A stretch of 64,000 bases of DNA from Clostridium paridis. Lineage in GTDB: Bacteria; Bacillota; Clostridia; Clostridiales; Clostridiaceae. Below are positions 47,555 to 55,414 of this stretch, in pieces. Every line of letters starts with the position of its first letter. The first letter of the stretch is position 1. A model generated the notes under the pieces. That model made no database searches and was not told the DNA's origin. It saw only the letters and a program-made list of their open reading frames with translations. The DNA lies in assembly GCF_016765615.1 (NCBI RefSeq), contig NZ_JAESWA010000022.1, positions 1,017,542 through 1,081,541 of the forward strand, given 5' to 3'. The translations under genes and the position numbers were made by a program.

Positions 47555-48667
47555 TTATTTATCCATTGATTCCTTTTTAACTTGCTCGTCTAACTTTTTA
47601 TAGTCATCTATTGTATAATTTCTATTACATATATTAGCCATTAAACTCCATACCTTGTCATTGTTAACCTTTGAAAATTCAGTATCTACAATTGAATTCT
47701 TATAAAATACTACTGAGCTAGGGAAAAAAGTATTTTCTTTCAAAAATTTTTCCATTAAACTTTGATTATTAATTGAATAAGTTATAAATCTAGTTGCCAA
47801 TTCTTGTTTTTCATTTGTACTTTTAACAATTGCTAAATTTTCTCCATCAAGAGAAGCTGCTCTATTACCTCCAATTTCAAATGCAGGTAACATCACTGCT
47901 GTTAAAGTATCTTCATTGGAAGCATCTATTATATTATTATAATTATCCTTAGTTGCAATATATGCTATTGTAGTTCCTTTACCCATCAAGTCATTATTCT
48001 TAATAAAATCTAATGTCTCTTTAATATTTTTATCTGTCCCTGCTTGATATAACATAATATTTCTTAAGGAATCTAAGGTTACATAACTATAATTAAGTAA
48101 GCTAATCTTGCCACTAGATTTGTTTTTTATATCTTTCGAAACATCCAGTAATTCTTTCCATGTTCTTATATCTTCAACTTTATACCCATATTGATCCAAT
48201 ATGTCTTTTCTTAGAAACATAAACACTGGGTTATTTTCAATAGGTATTGCTAAAAGATCATCTTGTACACTAATCTCATTTAGTCTCCAGCTATTAAAAG
48301 TTTTTCCATAGGAGTCTATTATATTATGTGCTGATGCAATTCCTTGCATTCCTTTATTAGATAAGTTTCTTAAATCCTTAGAATTAATTGAAACTACAGA
48401 TGGCGCATCGTCACTACTAGAACCTTTTTCTATATAATTAATAATTTCATCCTTAGATTTTTCCTTAACAGTTATACTAACCTTCTTATTAGTCTCCATA
48501 AACTCTTTTGAAGATTCTTCTAAGTATTTATAATTTTCTTTTGAAGCCCAAATTACAAAACTTCCTTTTAGTGGTTTTAAATTTATTACTTTGTTATTTG
48601 CATAAAAAAGACCTACTACAATAAAAATACATAAAAATAATATGCTATATTTAATTTTATTTTTCAT
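47555..48667 (-). CDS. Extracellular sugar-type solute-binding protein, no lipobox
   Basis: 370 residues. An N-terminal hydrophobic signal or anchor (about 6-24) is followed by a family 1 solute-binding fold (GSFVIWASKENYKYLEESSK, then IPIENNPVFMFLRKDILDQYG and TWKELLDVSKDI). The usual lipobox Cys is missing (LFYANNK), so it is either released or held by its helix. No permease or ATPase gene is adjacent. The divergent LysR gene probably controls it. Ligand unknown. AAGGAGAAC precedes the ATG. Confidence 0.8.
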   Translation of the reverse strand: MKNKIKYSILFLCIFIVVGLFYANNKVINLKPLKGSFVIWASKENYKYLEESSKEFMETNKKVSITVKEKSKDEIINYIEKGSSSDDAPSVVSINSKDLRNLSNKGMQGIASAHNIIDSYGKTFNSWRLNEISVQDDLLAIPIENNPVFMFLRKDILDQYGYKVEDIRTWKELLDVSKDIKNKSSGKISLLNYSYVTLDSLRNIMLYQAGTDKNIKETLDFIKNNDLMGKGTTIAYIATKDNYNNIIDASNEDTLTAVMLPAFEIGGNRAASLDGENLAIVKSTNEKQELATRFITYSINNQSLMEKFLKENTFFPSSVVFYKNSIVDTEFSKVNNDKVWSLMANICNRNYTIDDYKKLDEQVKKESMDK

Positions 48668-48735
48668 ATTTGTTCTCCTTACTGTAAGTTATTATAAAAA
48701 TATCATAAATAAATCAAGTTTTCAATGACAATTCT

Positions 48736-48801
48736 ACATTATGTAATGTTTTCAATTGATAAAAATTATTGTTTGCAATATTAAATAATATTGTCTATAA
48801 T
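48736..48801. promoter_or_regulatory. Divergent control region with two palindromes and the LysR-gene promoter
   Basis: A perfect 14-base palindrome ACATTATGTAATGT (48736-48749) and a second, CAATATT-AAAT-AATATTG (48776-48793). The second overlaps the plus promoter TTGCAA (48773-48778), 17 bases, TATAAT (48796-48801). Position between the LysR gene and the solute-binding protein gene suggests a LysR operator with autoregulation. Confidence 0.6.
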
Positions 48802-48847
48802 TAATTTATTAATTTATTATGAATTTATTATTAACATGGAGGATAAA

Positions 48848-49738
48848 ATGCATTTAGATAACTTACGATATTTTTATGATATCGCTACAACCAAAAATAT
48901 ATCTGATGTTGCAAAAAAATCACACATTTCTCAATCTGCTCTTTCTCAGCAACTTATAAAATTAGAGGACAAGCTAGATATGAAGCTGCTGGAAAGAAGT
49001 AATAAAGGCGTTGAACTAACTCCTGAAGGCGAAATCGTTCTAAAGTATTGTAGAGCTATATTATCAAATTATGATAATATGATTGAGGAATTATCATCAA
49101 AAAAATACAATAAAAAATGTTTAAATATACATTCATGCTCATATATACAAAGTTTTATTCTTCCTAATATTATTATGGATATTAAAAACTCTTTTTCTGA
49201 CTTAAAGATAAGTATAAACTCTGTTCATGCTTCATCTAACATTAATTTTTTAAATACAAGTACCTTTGATATTTTTATCTACTGCGAACAGATTGCTAAT
49301 GATGCATTAATCTGTCAGGAGCTATTAGAAGATGAAATAATTGCAGTTTGTCCTTATGATTTTAATATAAAAGAAGAATACACCTTTGATGAACTATCTT
49401 CTTTACCTTTAATACTTGTAAATAATTTTTGTACAATATGCAAAAGCTTTGAAGATAAAATTATAGAATTAAATATGAAAAAAGATAAGTTAAACATTGT
49501 ACTTTCCACTGATTCTCCAGTAGTAGCCTTAAACACCTTATCTAGCACAAATGCTATATGCTTTATTCCAAAACTTGTTGCAAATAAATATCTTAGTAAT
49601 TCTCAATTTAAACAAGTAAATATAAAAGATTTTAAATTTAATTATTCTCTATATATATTAGTTAATAAAGCTTTCTATTCACAAGAAAAAAAGCTTATTG
49701 ATACCTTAAAGAAAAAAATTAAAGGATTCTTAAAATAG
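48848..49738 (+). CDS. LysR-family transcriptional regulator
   Basis: 296 residues. N-terminal winged helix-turn-helix (LDNLRYFYDIATTKNISDVA, then SQSALSQQLIKLEDKL) and a C-terminal effector-binding domain of the type 2 periplasmic fold. The ATG at 48848 follows GGAGG; the frame extends upstream to 48791 across the promoter. Likely target: the divergent solute-binding protein gene. The stop codon falls in the loop and arm of the terminator. Confidence 0.92.
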   Translation: MHLDNLRYFYDIATTKNISDVAKKSHISQSALSQQLIKLEDKLDMKLLERSNKGVELTPEGEIVLKYCRAILSNYDNMIEELSSKKYNKKCLNIHSCSYIQSFILPNIIMDIKNSFSDLKISINSVHASSNINFLNTSTFDIFIYCEQIANDALICQELLEDEIIAVCPYDFNIKEEYTFDELSSLPLILVNNFCTICKSFEDKIIELNMKKDKLNIVLSTDSPVVALNTLSSTNAICFIPKLVANKYLSNSQFKQVNIKDFKFNYSLYILVNKAFYSQEKKLIDTLKKKIKGFLK

Positions 49739-49749
49739 AATCCTTTAAT
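49718..49749. terminator. Terminator overlapping the LysR stop codon
   Basis: A 13-bp stem ATTAAAGGATTCT (49718-49730) with AGAATCCTTTAAT (49737-49749) and loop TAAAAT. It includes the LysR stop and reaches the hepT-like stop from the other side, serving both convergent genes. Confidence 0.85.
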
Positions 49750-50713
49750 AATTTCTATATAATAACTTTTCAATAACTTCTCTAAGAATATCCTTGAATG
49801 TATTATCCGGAAGTCTTTCAATTCTTTTAAATGCTTTTTGTGAATATTTAAGTGCTAGTGCTTTTGACTTCTCTACACCATCATTTTTTCTAACTAAATC
49901 AATAATCGATTTAATATCTTCTTCATCATAATGACTTTTATCGAAATACTCTTCAAATGCTTTTCTATTTTCTTTTACTGCATAAAGAAAAGGTAGTGTA
50001 AATATTCCTTGTTTTATATCATTTCCAGCAGATTTCTTGATGCTTTCATCAGTTCCAACATAATCTAAAATATCATCTATTATTTGAAATGCCATTCCTA
50101 CATCATGCCCTATGTTCCAAAACTCTCTTGATAGTTTTTCAGAACAGCCGCTTTCTGCAGCTCCAATATAGAAAGATAATGAAAATAGCTCTGCTGTTTT
50201 TCCTGATATTCTTGATAAATATTCTTTAATAGATATTTTATTACTAAACTTTGAATTCATTTGATTAATTTCACCAAGACATATTCTTGACATAGATTTT
50301 GAATCAACTTTAATACTTTGAAGAGACCCCTCTGAAGCAAGTACTTTAAAGCATGCACAAAATAGATAGTCTCCTATATATACTGCATAATCTTTTCCAT
50401 ACTTTGATTGAATGGTTTCCTGACCTCTTCTCATTTTCGAATCATCAATTATATCATCATGCACTAGAGTAGCCATGTGCATCATCTCAACTACTGATGC
50501 TAACGAATTTGTTTTTCCTATATCATCATTCTTTCCCCATTTTGATGCAATAATAACAAATGCAGGTCTAAGCATCTTTCCACCTGAATTAACTAATTCT
50601 AAAATGGAATTTTCTATTACTTTATCTTTACATCTTGAATTATCTTCTATTATTTTAAGTACCTGTTTTAATTGCTTTTTTATATCTGGGTACTGATTCC
50701 ACATTTTATCCAT
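49745..50713 (-). CDS. Trans-polyprenyl diphosphate synthase (heptaprenyl-type, HepT/DmkB-like)
   Basis: 322 residues, all-helical isoprenyl synthase. First Asp-rich motif DDIIDDSKMRRG (86-97), second DDILD (213-217), and GKMLRP near 45-50. It builds the polyprenyl tail from FPP and IPP, here probably for a demethylmenaquinone or similar quinone, because it is the last gene after eetA/eetB-like genes, the same association as DmkB in the Listeria electron-transfer locus. Chain length cannot be read from sequence. GAGGAGA precedes the ATG; 17 bases separate it from the previous gene. Confidence 0.92.
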   Translation of the reverse strand: MDKMWNQYPDIKKQLKQVLKIIEDNSRCKDKVIENSILELVNSGGKMLRPAFVIIASKWGKNDDIGKTNSLASVVEMMHMATLVHDDIIDDSKMRRGQETIQSKYGKDYAVYIGDYLFCACFKVLASEGSLQSIKVDSKSMSRICLGEINQMNSKFSNKISIKEYLSRISGKTAELFSLSFYIGAAESGCSEKLSREFWNIGHDVGMAFQIIDDILDYVGTDESIKKSAGNDIKQGIFTLPFLYAVKENRKAFEEYFDKSHYDEEDIKSIIDLVRKNDGVEKSKALALKYSQKAFKRIERLPDNTFKDILREVIEKLLYRNY

Positions 50714-50730
50714 AAGATCTCCTCAACTTT

Positions 50731-51252
50731 TTAAGAAATTTTATTAAAGTAAGGAAGTTTTGACATATGTTTAATTGCATAATTTGCAGTAATTCCAATA
50801 AATACTCCTGTTCCAATACCAACCAATGATAATACCGGAAGATATAGCATAACTCCTATATTTCTTACAATCATTGATGCAATTAGTAATTGGCCTAAGT
50901 TATGAAATACTCCACCACTGCAACTTACTCCTATAATACTAACTTTATCCTTACCAATTCCTTTAACTACTATCATCATCACAAAGCTCAATATAGCTCC
51001 AGCAAAGGAATACATAAAGGAAGATAAATTTCCTCCAAACATTGTTGCTAATGTAAGTCTTAGCAATATAATTATTAGTACATCTCTTTTTTTATCCAAA
51101 GTATATAAACCTATAACAGAAATAAGATTTGCTAATCCAAGCTTAGCCCCCGGTGTAGGCAATGGCATTGGAATCATACTCTCAAATATATGTAAAACTA
51201 ATGCTTGAGCAACTAATAAAGATATATATACTAATTTGGCGGTCTTTCTCAT
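50731..51252 (-). CDS. Gx transporter family membrane protein (EetB-like, HepS1-related)
   Basis: 173 residues, about five membrane helices, with the opening LVYISLLVAQALVLHIFESMIP and the Gly-rich PLPTPGAKLGLANLISVIGLY that defines the Gx transporter family, an ECF S-component-like fold. Formerly annotated as heptaprenyl diphosphate synthase component I; EetB of the Listeria electron-transfer locus belongs to this family. 10 bases from the EetA-like gene and 17 from the prenyl synthase gene, so one operon. Confidence 0.88.
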   Translation of the reverse strand: MRKTAKLVYISLLVAQALVLHIFESMIPMPLPTPGAKLGLANLISVIGLYTLDKKRDVLIIILLRLTLATMFGGNLSSFMYSFAGAILSFVMMIVVKGIGKDKVSIIGVSCSGGVFHNLGQLLIASMIVRNIGVMLYLPVLSLVGIGTGVFIGITANYAIKHMSKLPYFNKIS

Positions 51253-51262
51253 GTTTTCACCT

Positions 51263-51646
51263 CTAATATGACAGAATTACTCCATCTTCTGAAGTTTCGC
51301 CTTTAACTTCCACCATTAATTTATGCGGTAAACATACTAGGTTTTCTCCAACACTATCTATAAAGCCTGGCTTCATACATATTTTATCTGGGCAATCGGC
51401 ATCTATAATAGCAATCTTATTATCTTTGACTTCTACTATATTTACTCCATACTTTGTCTTTATCTCTATGGAATCCTGCCCCTTATGTGTTGAAAGGGGT
51501 ATATTTTTATATACCTTTCCCTCAATTGTAATTTGAGCATATGTTTCCTTATAATCTTTTTTTAATATTACTCCGAATATTAATTCAGGAAGAAAGGATA
51601 ATGTTACAAGCAGAATAATAATTATAATATCCCACTTCTTAATCAT
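51263..51646 (-). CDS. NusG domain II-containing membrane protein (EetA-like)
   Basis: 127 residues: one N-terminal membrane helix (7-27) and an extracytoplasmic NusG domain II with the family Cys pattern DCPDKICMKPGFI and LVCLPHKL (Cys85, Cys90, Cys105). EetA-type proteins of flavin-based electron transfer have this architecture. The ATG at 51646 follows AATGGAG; the frame extends further without a site. First gene of a three-gene operon with the EetB-like and prenyl synthase genes. Confidence 0.86.
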   Translation of the reverse strand: MIKKWDIIIIILLVTLSFLPELIFGVILKKDYKETYAQITIEGKVYKNIPLSTHKGQDSIEIKTKYGVNIVEVKDNKIAIIDADCPDKICMKPGFIDSVGENLVCLPHKLMVEVKGETSEDGVILSY

Positions 51647-51826
51647 AATAGTATTCTCCATTCTTATATATAATTCTATAATGTTATATAACAACATTTT
51701 AATTCATTATATCATAAAACTATTACATAAAGTGATAAAAAAAGATGGTAAAAAGCTTTGTTAATGCAATATTTGAAGATCATTGCCTAGCCTTTTACCT
51801 TCTTTTAAAATGTTACCACATATATA

Positions 51827-51861
51827 AGTTCATTCTCTAATTAACTTTTAGAGAATGAACT
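51827..51861 (-). terminator. Terminator after ndh2
   Basis: A 14-bp perfect stem AGTTCATTCTCTAA (51827-51840) with TTAGAGAATGAACT (51848-51861), 26 bases after the ndh2 stop. It makes ndh2 a separate transcript from eetA-eetB-hepT. The tail after it on the minus strand is only weakly T-rich. Confidence 0.78.
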
Positions 51862-51887
51862 ATTAATACATTATATTTAAGTTCTAT

Positions 51888-53765
51888 TTATTTACCTTGT
51901 CTGTAAACAGGAACTCTTTTTCCAAGCCAGAAGTTCCCGACTTTTTCACCTATCCATGGCATTACAAAGTAGTCTAAACCAAATGTTCTACCAGCACCTT
52001 GCATTAATGCAATTCCAGCAAAAATATACCATAATGTATCCCAACCAGTCATAGCTGAAAGGACGAAATTACATACAAGGAATATTGATGCTCCTGATGC
52101 TAAGAATGTAAATAATCCAGCAATTAAGCATAATCCAATGCCTAACTCAGTTATAACAACAATTCTTTGGAACCATACTGCAACTTCAGGAGTTGGTATG
52201 AATACCTTCATTATTGCTGCATAGAATGTTGGTACATGACTTAATATTGGTGTTACAGTTGCAGCTGCAGAATTAGCTGTATCTGAAGTAGCTTCTGAAG
52301 CACCTGATGTTGCTGCTGTATGTAACCAATCAAACGCCATTTTTACATTTCCATCTTTAAACCAAGAATCTGGTCCTAATCCATTAAATATTGATGAGAT
52401 ACCATTTTTAGCCCATGTATCTTCACCTATCATTTTCTTTAATGCTTCAAGTGTCCATAAAACACCAACATATAATCTAAGTGGTACAGTCCATAATCTA
52501 TTTCCCTTAGAAGCTAATAAACCTCTAAACATATTTCTCTTATCTTCAATTCCAAAGAATTCATGATCTAAATAATGATAACAAGCATTTATTCCATTAA
52601 CACCAAATAAATAATATAAGTTAACAATGTGCTTCATCATCATTGCAAAGAAACCTGAAAGTTTTACTCCTGCTAAGTTTGCTACGCAATACTTTCCGCC
52701 AATAGAAACCATAAATCCATGATAGTTGGATTTAAATTTAGTCATTTGACCATTTTCTATTGCAGCAACTATATTTTTAACTGCTGTATCTGCAGTTTGT
52801 TCTGCCGCTTCAACAATTTGAGGAGTTCCTTTTCCTGGTTCTTCTTCAAAGTATGTTAAGTCACCAACTACATATACGTCCTTTTTACCAGTTGCTTGCA
52901 TGTACTCATTTGTTTGTAGTCTTCCTGCTCTTGCAGTTTCAAGACCATATTCTTTAGTCTCATGATTTGCTTGAATTCCGCAAGTCCATATTAAAGTATT
53001 AGTTTCAATTTCACTTCCATCTTTTAAAGTTACCTTATCTTCAGTTACTTCAACGATAGGTGAATTCTTTAATACTTCAACACCTTTCTTTTTCATGTAA
53101 GCTTCTGCTTTATCAGCTTGAGATCTATCTAACATGTTAAGTATAGTTCCCATAGCTTCTACAACTAATAATCTAATTTCTTTTTCATCAACATTATATT
53201 CTTTTGCTAATTTTGTTTTCCATTCTAATAGCTCTCCAGCCATTTCTATACCTGTAAATCCAGATCCTGCAACAGCAAAAGTTAAAAGTCTTTTTCTAGC
53301 TTTTTCATTTCTTTCTTTTGATGCTTTTTCAAACATATTTTTAATATGTGCTCTAATTTCTAAAGCATCTTCAAAAGACCATAATGTAAAGCCATTTTCT
53401 TTTACTCCTGGAACTCCGAAGAACGCAGGTTCAGAACCAGTACCAACTATTAAATAGTCATATTCATAGGTTCCATGAGTTGTCTTAACAACTTTCTTTT
53501 CTGTATTTACGTCTTCTATATAATCTGTAACTAAATTAACTTTTGTCCTTGCAAATATTTTGCTTAATTCTATTTGCACAGACTCTGGATGAACTCTTCC
53601 ACCAGCCACTTCGTGTAACTCAGTCATTAATGTGTGGAAAGTATTTTTATCAATTAATGTAATTTCCACATTATCATTCTTTTTGTACTTTTTCGCTAAT
53701 TTCTTAGCGGCATGTACTCCACCGTATCCTGCTCCAAGAACAAGGATCTTTGTTTTATTTGACAT
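51888..53765 (-). CDS. Type II NADH dehydrogenase fused to a DoxX-like membrane domain (Ndh2 of extracellular electron transfer)
   Basis: 625 residues. Residues 1 to about 395 are an NDH-2 flavoprotein: FAD-binding GAGYGGVHAA (11-20), NADH-binding GSGFTGIEMAGE (167-178), VVGDLTYF near 299 and the quinone-site-region AAEQTADTA (321-329). The rest (about 370-605) has four to five membrane helices and a Ser/Thr/Ala-rich loop near 486-506, with a DoxX-like arrangement. NDH-2 passes electrons from NADH to quinone without pumping. This fused form is the Ndh2 of the Listeria flavin-based electron-transfer locus. GAGGTGG precedes the ATG. Monocistronic, divergent from the lipoprotein genes. Confidence 0.93.
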   Translation of the reverse strand: MSNKTKILVLGAGYGGVHAAKKLAKKYKKNDNVEITLIDKNTFHTLMTELHEVAGGRVHPESVQIELSKIFARTKVNLVTDYIEDVNTEKKVVKTTHGTYEYDYLIVGTGSEPAFFGVPGVKENGFTLWSFEDALEIRAHIKNMFEKASKERNEKARKRLLTFAVAGSGFTGIEMAGELLEWKTKLAKEYNVDEKEIRLLVVEAMGTILNMLDRSQADKAEAYMKKKGVEVLKNSPIVEVTEDKVTLKDGSEIETNTLIWTCGIQANHETKEYGLETARAGRLQTNEYMQATGKKDVYVVGDLTYFEEEPGKGTPQIVEAAEQTADTAVKNIVAAIENGQMTKFKSNYHGFMVSIGGKYCVANLAGVKLSGFFAMMMKHIVNLYYLFGVNGINACYHYLDHEFFGIEDKRNMFRGLLASKGNRLWTVPLRLYVGVLWTLEALKKMIGEDTWAKNGISSIFNGLGPDSWFKDGNVKMAFDWLHTAATSGASEATSDTANSAAATVTPILSHVPTFYAAIMKVFIPTPEVAVWFQRIVVITELGIGLCLIAGLFTFLASGASIFLVCNFVLSAMTGWDTLWYIFAGIALMQGAGRTFGLDYFVMPWIGEKVGNFWLGKRVPVYRQGK

Positions 53766-54136
53766 TTTACCACCTCTTATGAATATTCTTACGTTAGTTT
53801 TTTATAATGTACACGATTTAATACATTAATATTTCAACTTACAAATATAAATCCATATTTATTTTATCCCTTTTTAACTTATGTGTCTATATGTACTAAT
53901 CTCCAATTTAACATTCTAGTGAATTACTTAACAGTCATGTTTTAATTTTAACAACGCCCTAAAATAGCTAGGTTAAACATTTACAATTTCTTTATATTGA
54001 TATAAGTAATACTAATATAGCATAAGTAAAAACTATTGTATACGTATAACAAAAGAGTGTATAATAAAGATGTTGTCAAAGAATGTATTTATTTGACAAG
54101 AATTTAACTAAACACAGATAAAGGGGGATTTTCTCT
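53766..54136. other. 371-base divergent region between ndh2 and the first lipoprotein gene
   Basis: No ORF. It holds the plus promoter at 54036-54065, a near-palindrome around ATACGTAT overlapping its -35, an inverted repeat TTGTCAAA/TTTGACAA in the leader, and presumably the ndh2 promoter on the other strand. The arrangement suggests shared control of ndh2 and the lipoproteins. Confidence 0.6.
54036..54099 (+). promoter_or_regulatory. Promoter and inverted repeats upstream of the lipoprotein pair
   Basis: TTGTAT (54036-54041), 18 bases, TATAAT (54060-54065). The near-palindrome TGTATACGTATAACA (from 54038) overlaps the -35. Downstream, in the transcribed leader, TTGTCAAA (54073-54080) and TTTGACAA (54092-54099) form a perfect 8-bp inverted repeat with an 11-base gap. 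It resembles a redox-repressor site in composition but not in the spacing expected of Rex. Confidence 0.55.
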
Positions 54137-54709
54137 ATGAAAAAGAAATCTTTATTAAGCATAATTGCTGCTGGTATGGTAGCTGTTACTCTACTAGCTG
54201 GATGCGGCAAGAAGGAAGATACAAAACCTGCTGAAAGCACTACTAAAACAGAAACTGCAAAAGCAGATGCTACTACATCAGCTTCAGTTGTTTCAGATGC
54301 TGCTGCATTTGAACAAGCTATTGGTACTAACGGTAAATGGATTATTGCAATCACAAAGGACGTTACAACTGATAAAGAATTAGTTCTTGATGGTGAATTC
54401 AAGAATGGTAAAAAAGACGACAAAGGTAATGATGCTATCCAACGTAAAATAGCACTTTACACTCAAGATGAAAATCGTAAGGTAACTGCTAGATTTACAT
54501 TAACAGCTCCTAAGTTAACTATAAAGAGTCCAATGGCTAGTATTCAACATGGAACATTTAAAGGTGATGTTTATGTAAATGTTGATAACTTCCAATTAGT
54601 TGATGCTAAGGTTGATGGAAACATATACTTCGCAACTGATTCAGCTAAATCTACTTTCAAAATGGATGGTACAAGTAGTGTAACTGGAAAGCAAGAAGTT
54701 AAGAAATAA
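54137..54709 (+). CDS. Lipoprotein of unknown function, beta-helix-like body
   Basis: 190 residues. Lipobox LLAGC puts the lipid-modified Cys at 23, followed by a Thr/Ala/Glu/Lys spacer and a body (about 50-190) of short repeating beta strands (VLDGEF, LTAPKLTIKSP, GTFKGDVYVNVDNFQL, DAKVDGNIYFAT) that suggest a right-handed beta-helix. No FMN motif or catalytic residues are recognised. The leader is nearly identical to that of the FMN-binding lipoprotein next door. It sits in the electron-transfer locus, so it may be an extra surface component. AAAGGGGG precedes the ATG. Confidence 0.72.
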   Translation: MKKKSLLSIIAAGMVAVTLLAGCGKKEDTKPAESTTKTETAKADATTSASVVSDAAAFEQAIGTNGKWIIAITKDVTTDKELVLDGEFKNGKKDDKGNDAIQRKIALYTQDENRKVTARFTLTAPKLTIKSPMASIQHGTFKGDVYVNVDNFQLVDAKVDGNIYFATDSAKSTFKMDGTSSVTGKQEVKK

Positions 54710-54728
54710 TTGAATATTTCTCATAATT

Positions 54729-54755
54729 TAGAGGGCACTACTTAAGTACCCTCTA
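54729..54755 (+). terminator. Hairpin after the first lipoprotein gene
   Basis: TAGAGGG (54729-54735) pairs with CCCTCTA (54749-54755), with ACT/AGT inside, then TATTTGGGT. Weak T tail, so it may attenuate rather than stop transcription into the second lipoprotein. Confidence 0.6.
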
Positions 54756-54905
54756 TATTTGGGTAAACATATATTTCAAGATTTATGAACGTATATAATC
54801 TAAAGGGATTTATAAAATTGTAAGTAATAAGTGCATTATTTAATTATGTACTTATTTACTAATATATAACTAAAATAATATTTATTATTAAGGGGGAAAT
54901 TCTCA

Positions 54906-55355
54906 ATGAAAAAGAAAACTTTACTAAGCATCGTAGCTGCTGGTATGGTAGCTGTTACTTTACTAGCTGGATGTGGAAAAAAAGGACCTAAAGATGGAAC
55001 TTACAAGGCAGAAGCTAAGGACTTTGATGATAAAGGATGGAAGCCTTTCGTTGAAGTTACTTACAAAGATGGAAAAATATCTGATGCTAAGTTTGATTAC
55101 TCAAACAAAGCTGATGGACATTTAAAGAGTGGAGACCAAGCATATATTACTGCTATGTCTGCAAAATCTCCAACATCTCCAGACAAATATACTAAAGAAT
55201 TAGCTAGCGCTTTAGTAGACAAACAAGATATAGCTAAAGTTGACTCTGTTACAGGTGCTACTCACTCATCTGATAACTTCAAAGCATTAGTTAAAGCTGC
55301 TGTAGATAATGCTACAAACGGCAAAACTGATACTGCAACTGTAGAAATTAAATAA
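54906..55355 (+). CDS. FMN-binding domain lipoprotein (PplA-like)
   Basis: 149 residues. Lipobox LLAGC with Cys23, then a single FMN-binding domain (about 30-137): DGTYKAEAKDFDDKGWKPF, YKDGKISDAKFDY, and the flavinylation motif DSVTGATHSS (113-122), with Thr119 as the expected covalent FMN site added by an ApbE enzyme. The Listeria PplA electron shuttle has two such domains; this one has one. Role: surface flavoprotein that passes electrons from the quinone pool to outside acceptors. AAGGGGG precedes the ATG. No apbE gene is in the window. Confidence 0.9.
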   Translation: MKKKTLLSIVAAGMVAVTLLAGCGKKGPKDGTYKAEAKDFDDKGWKPFVEVTYKDGKISDAKFDYSNKADGHLKSGDQAYITAMSAKSPTSPDKYTKELASALVDKQDIAKVDSVTGATHSSDNFKALVKAAVDNATNGKTDTATVEIK

Positions 55356-55383
55356 TTATAACAAATTATTTAAGTATAGTTAA

Positions 55384-55407
55384 AGAGATGGCTCTTAAGC
55401 CATCTCT
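55384..55407. terminator. Bidirectional terminator
   Basis: AGAGATGGCT (55384-55393), loop CTTA, AGCCATCTCT (55398-55407), then ATTTTTTTT. It separates the FMN lipoprotein gene from the convergent SPOCS gene. Confidence 0.93.
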
Positions 55408-55414
55408 ATTTTTT

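Noticed and set aside
54073-54099. Rex operator in the lipoprotein leader
   Set aside because: The TTGTCAAA/TTTGACAA arms are separated by 11 bases, not 4; kept only as an unassigned inverted repeat.
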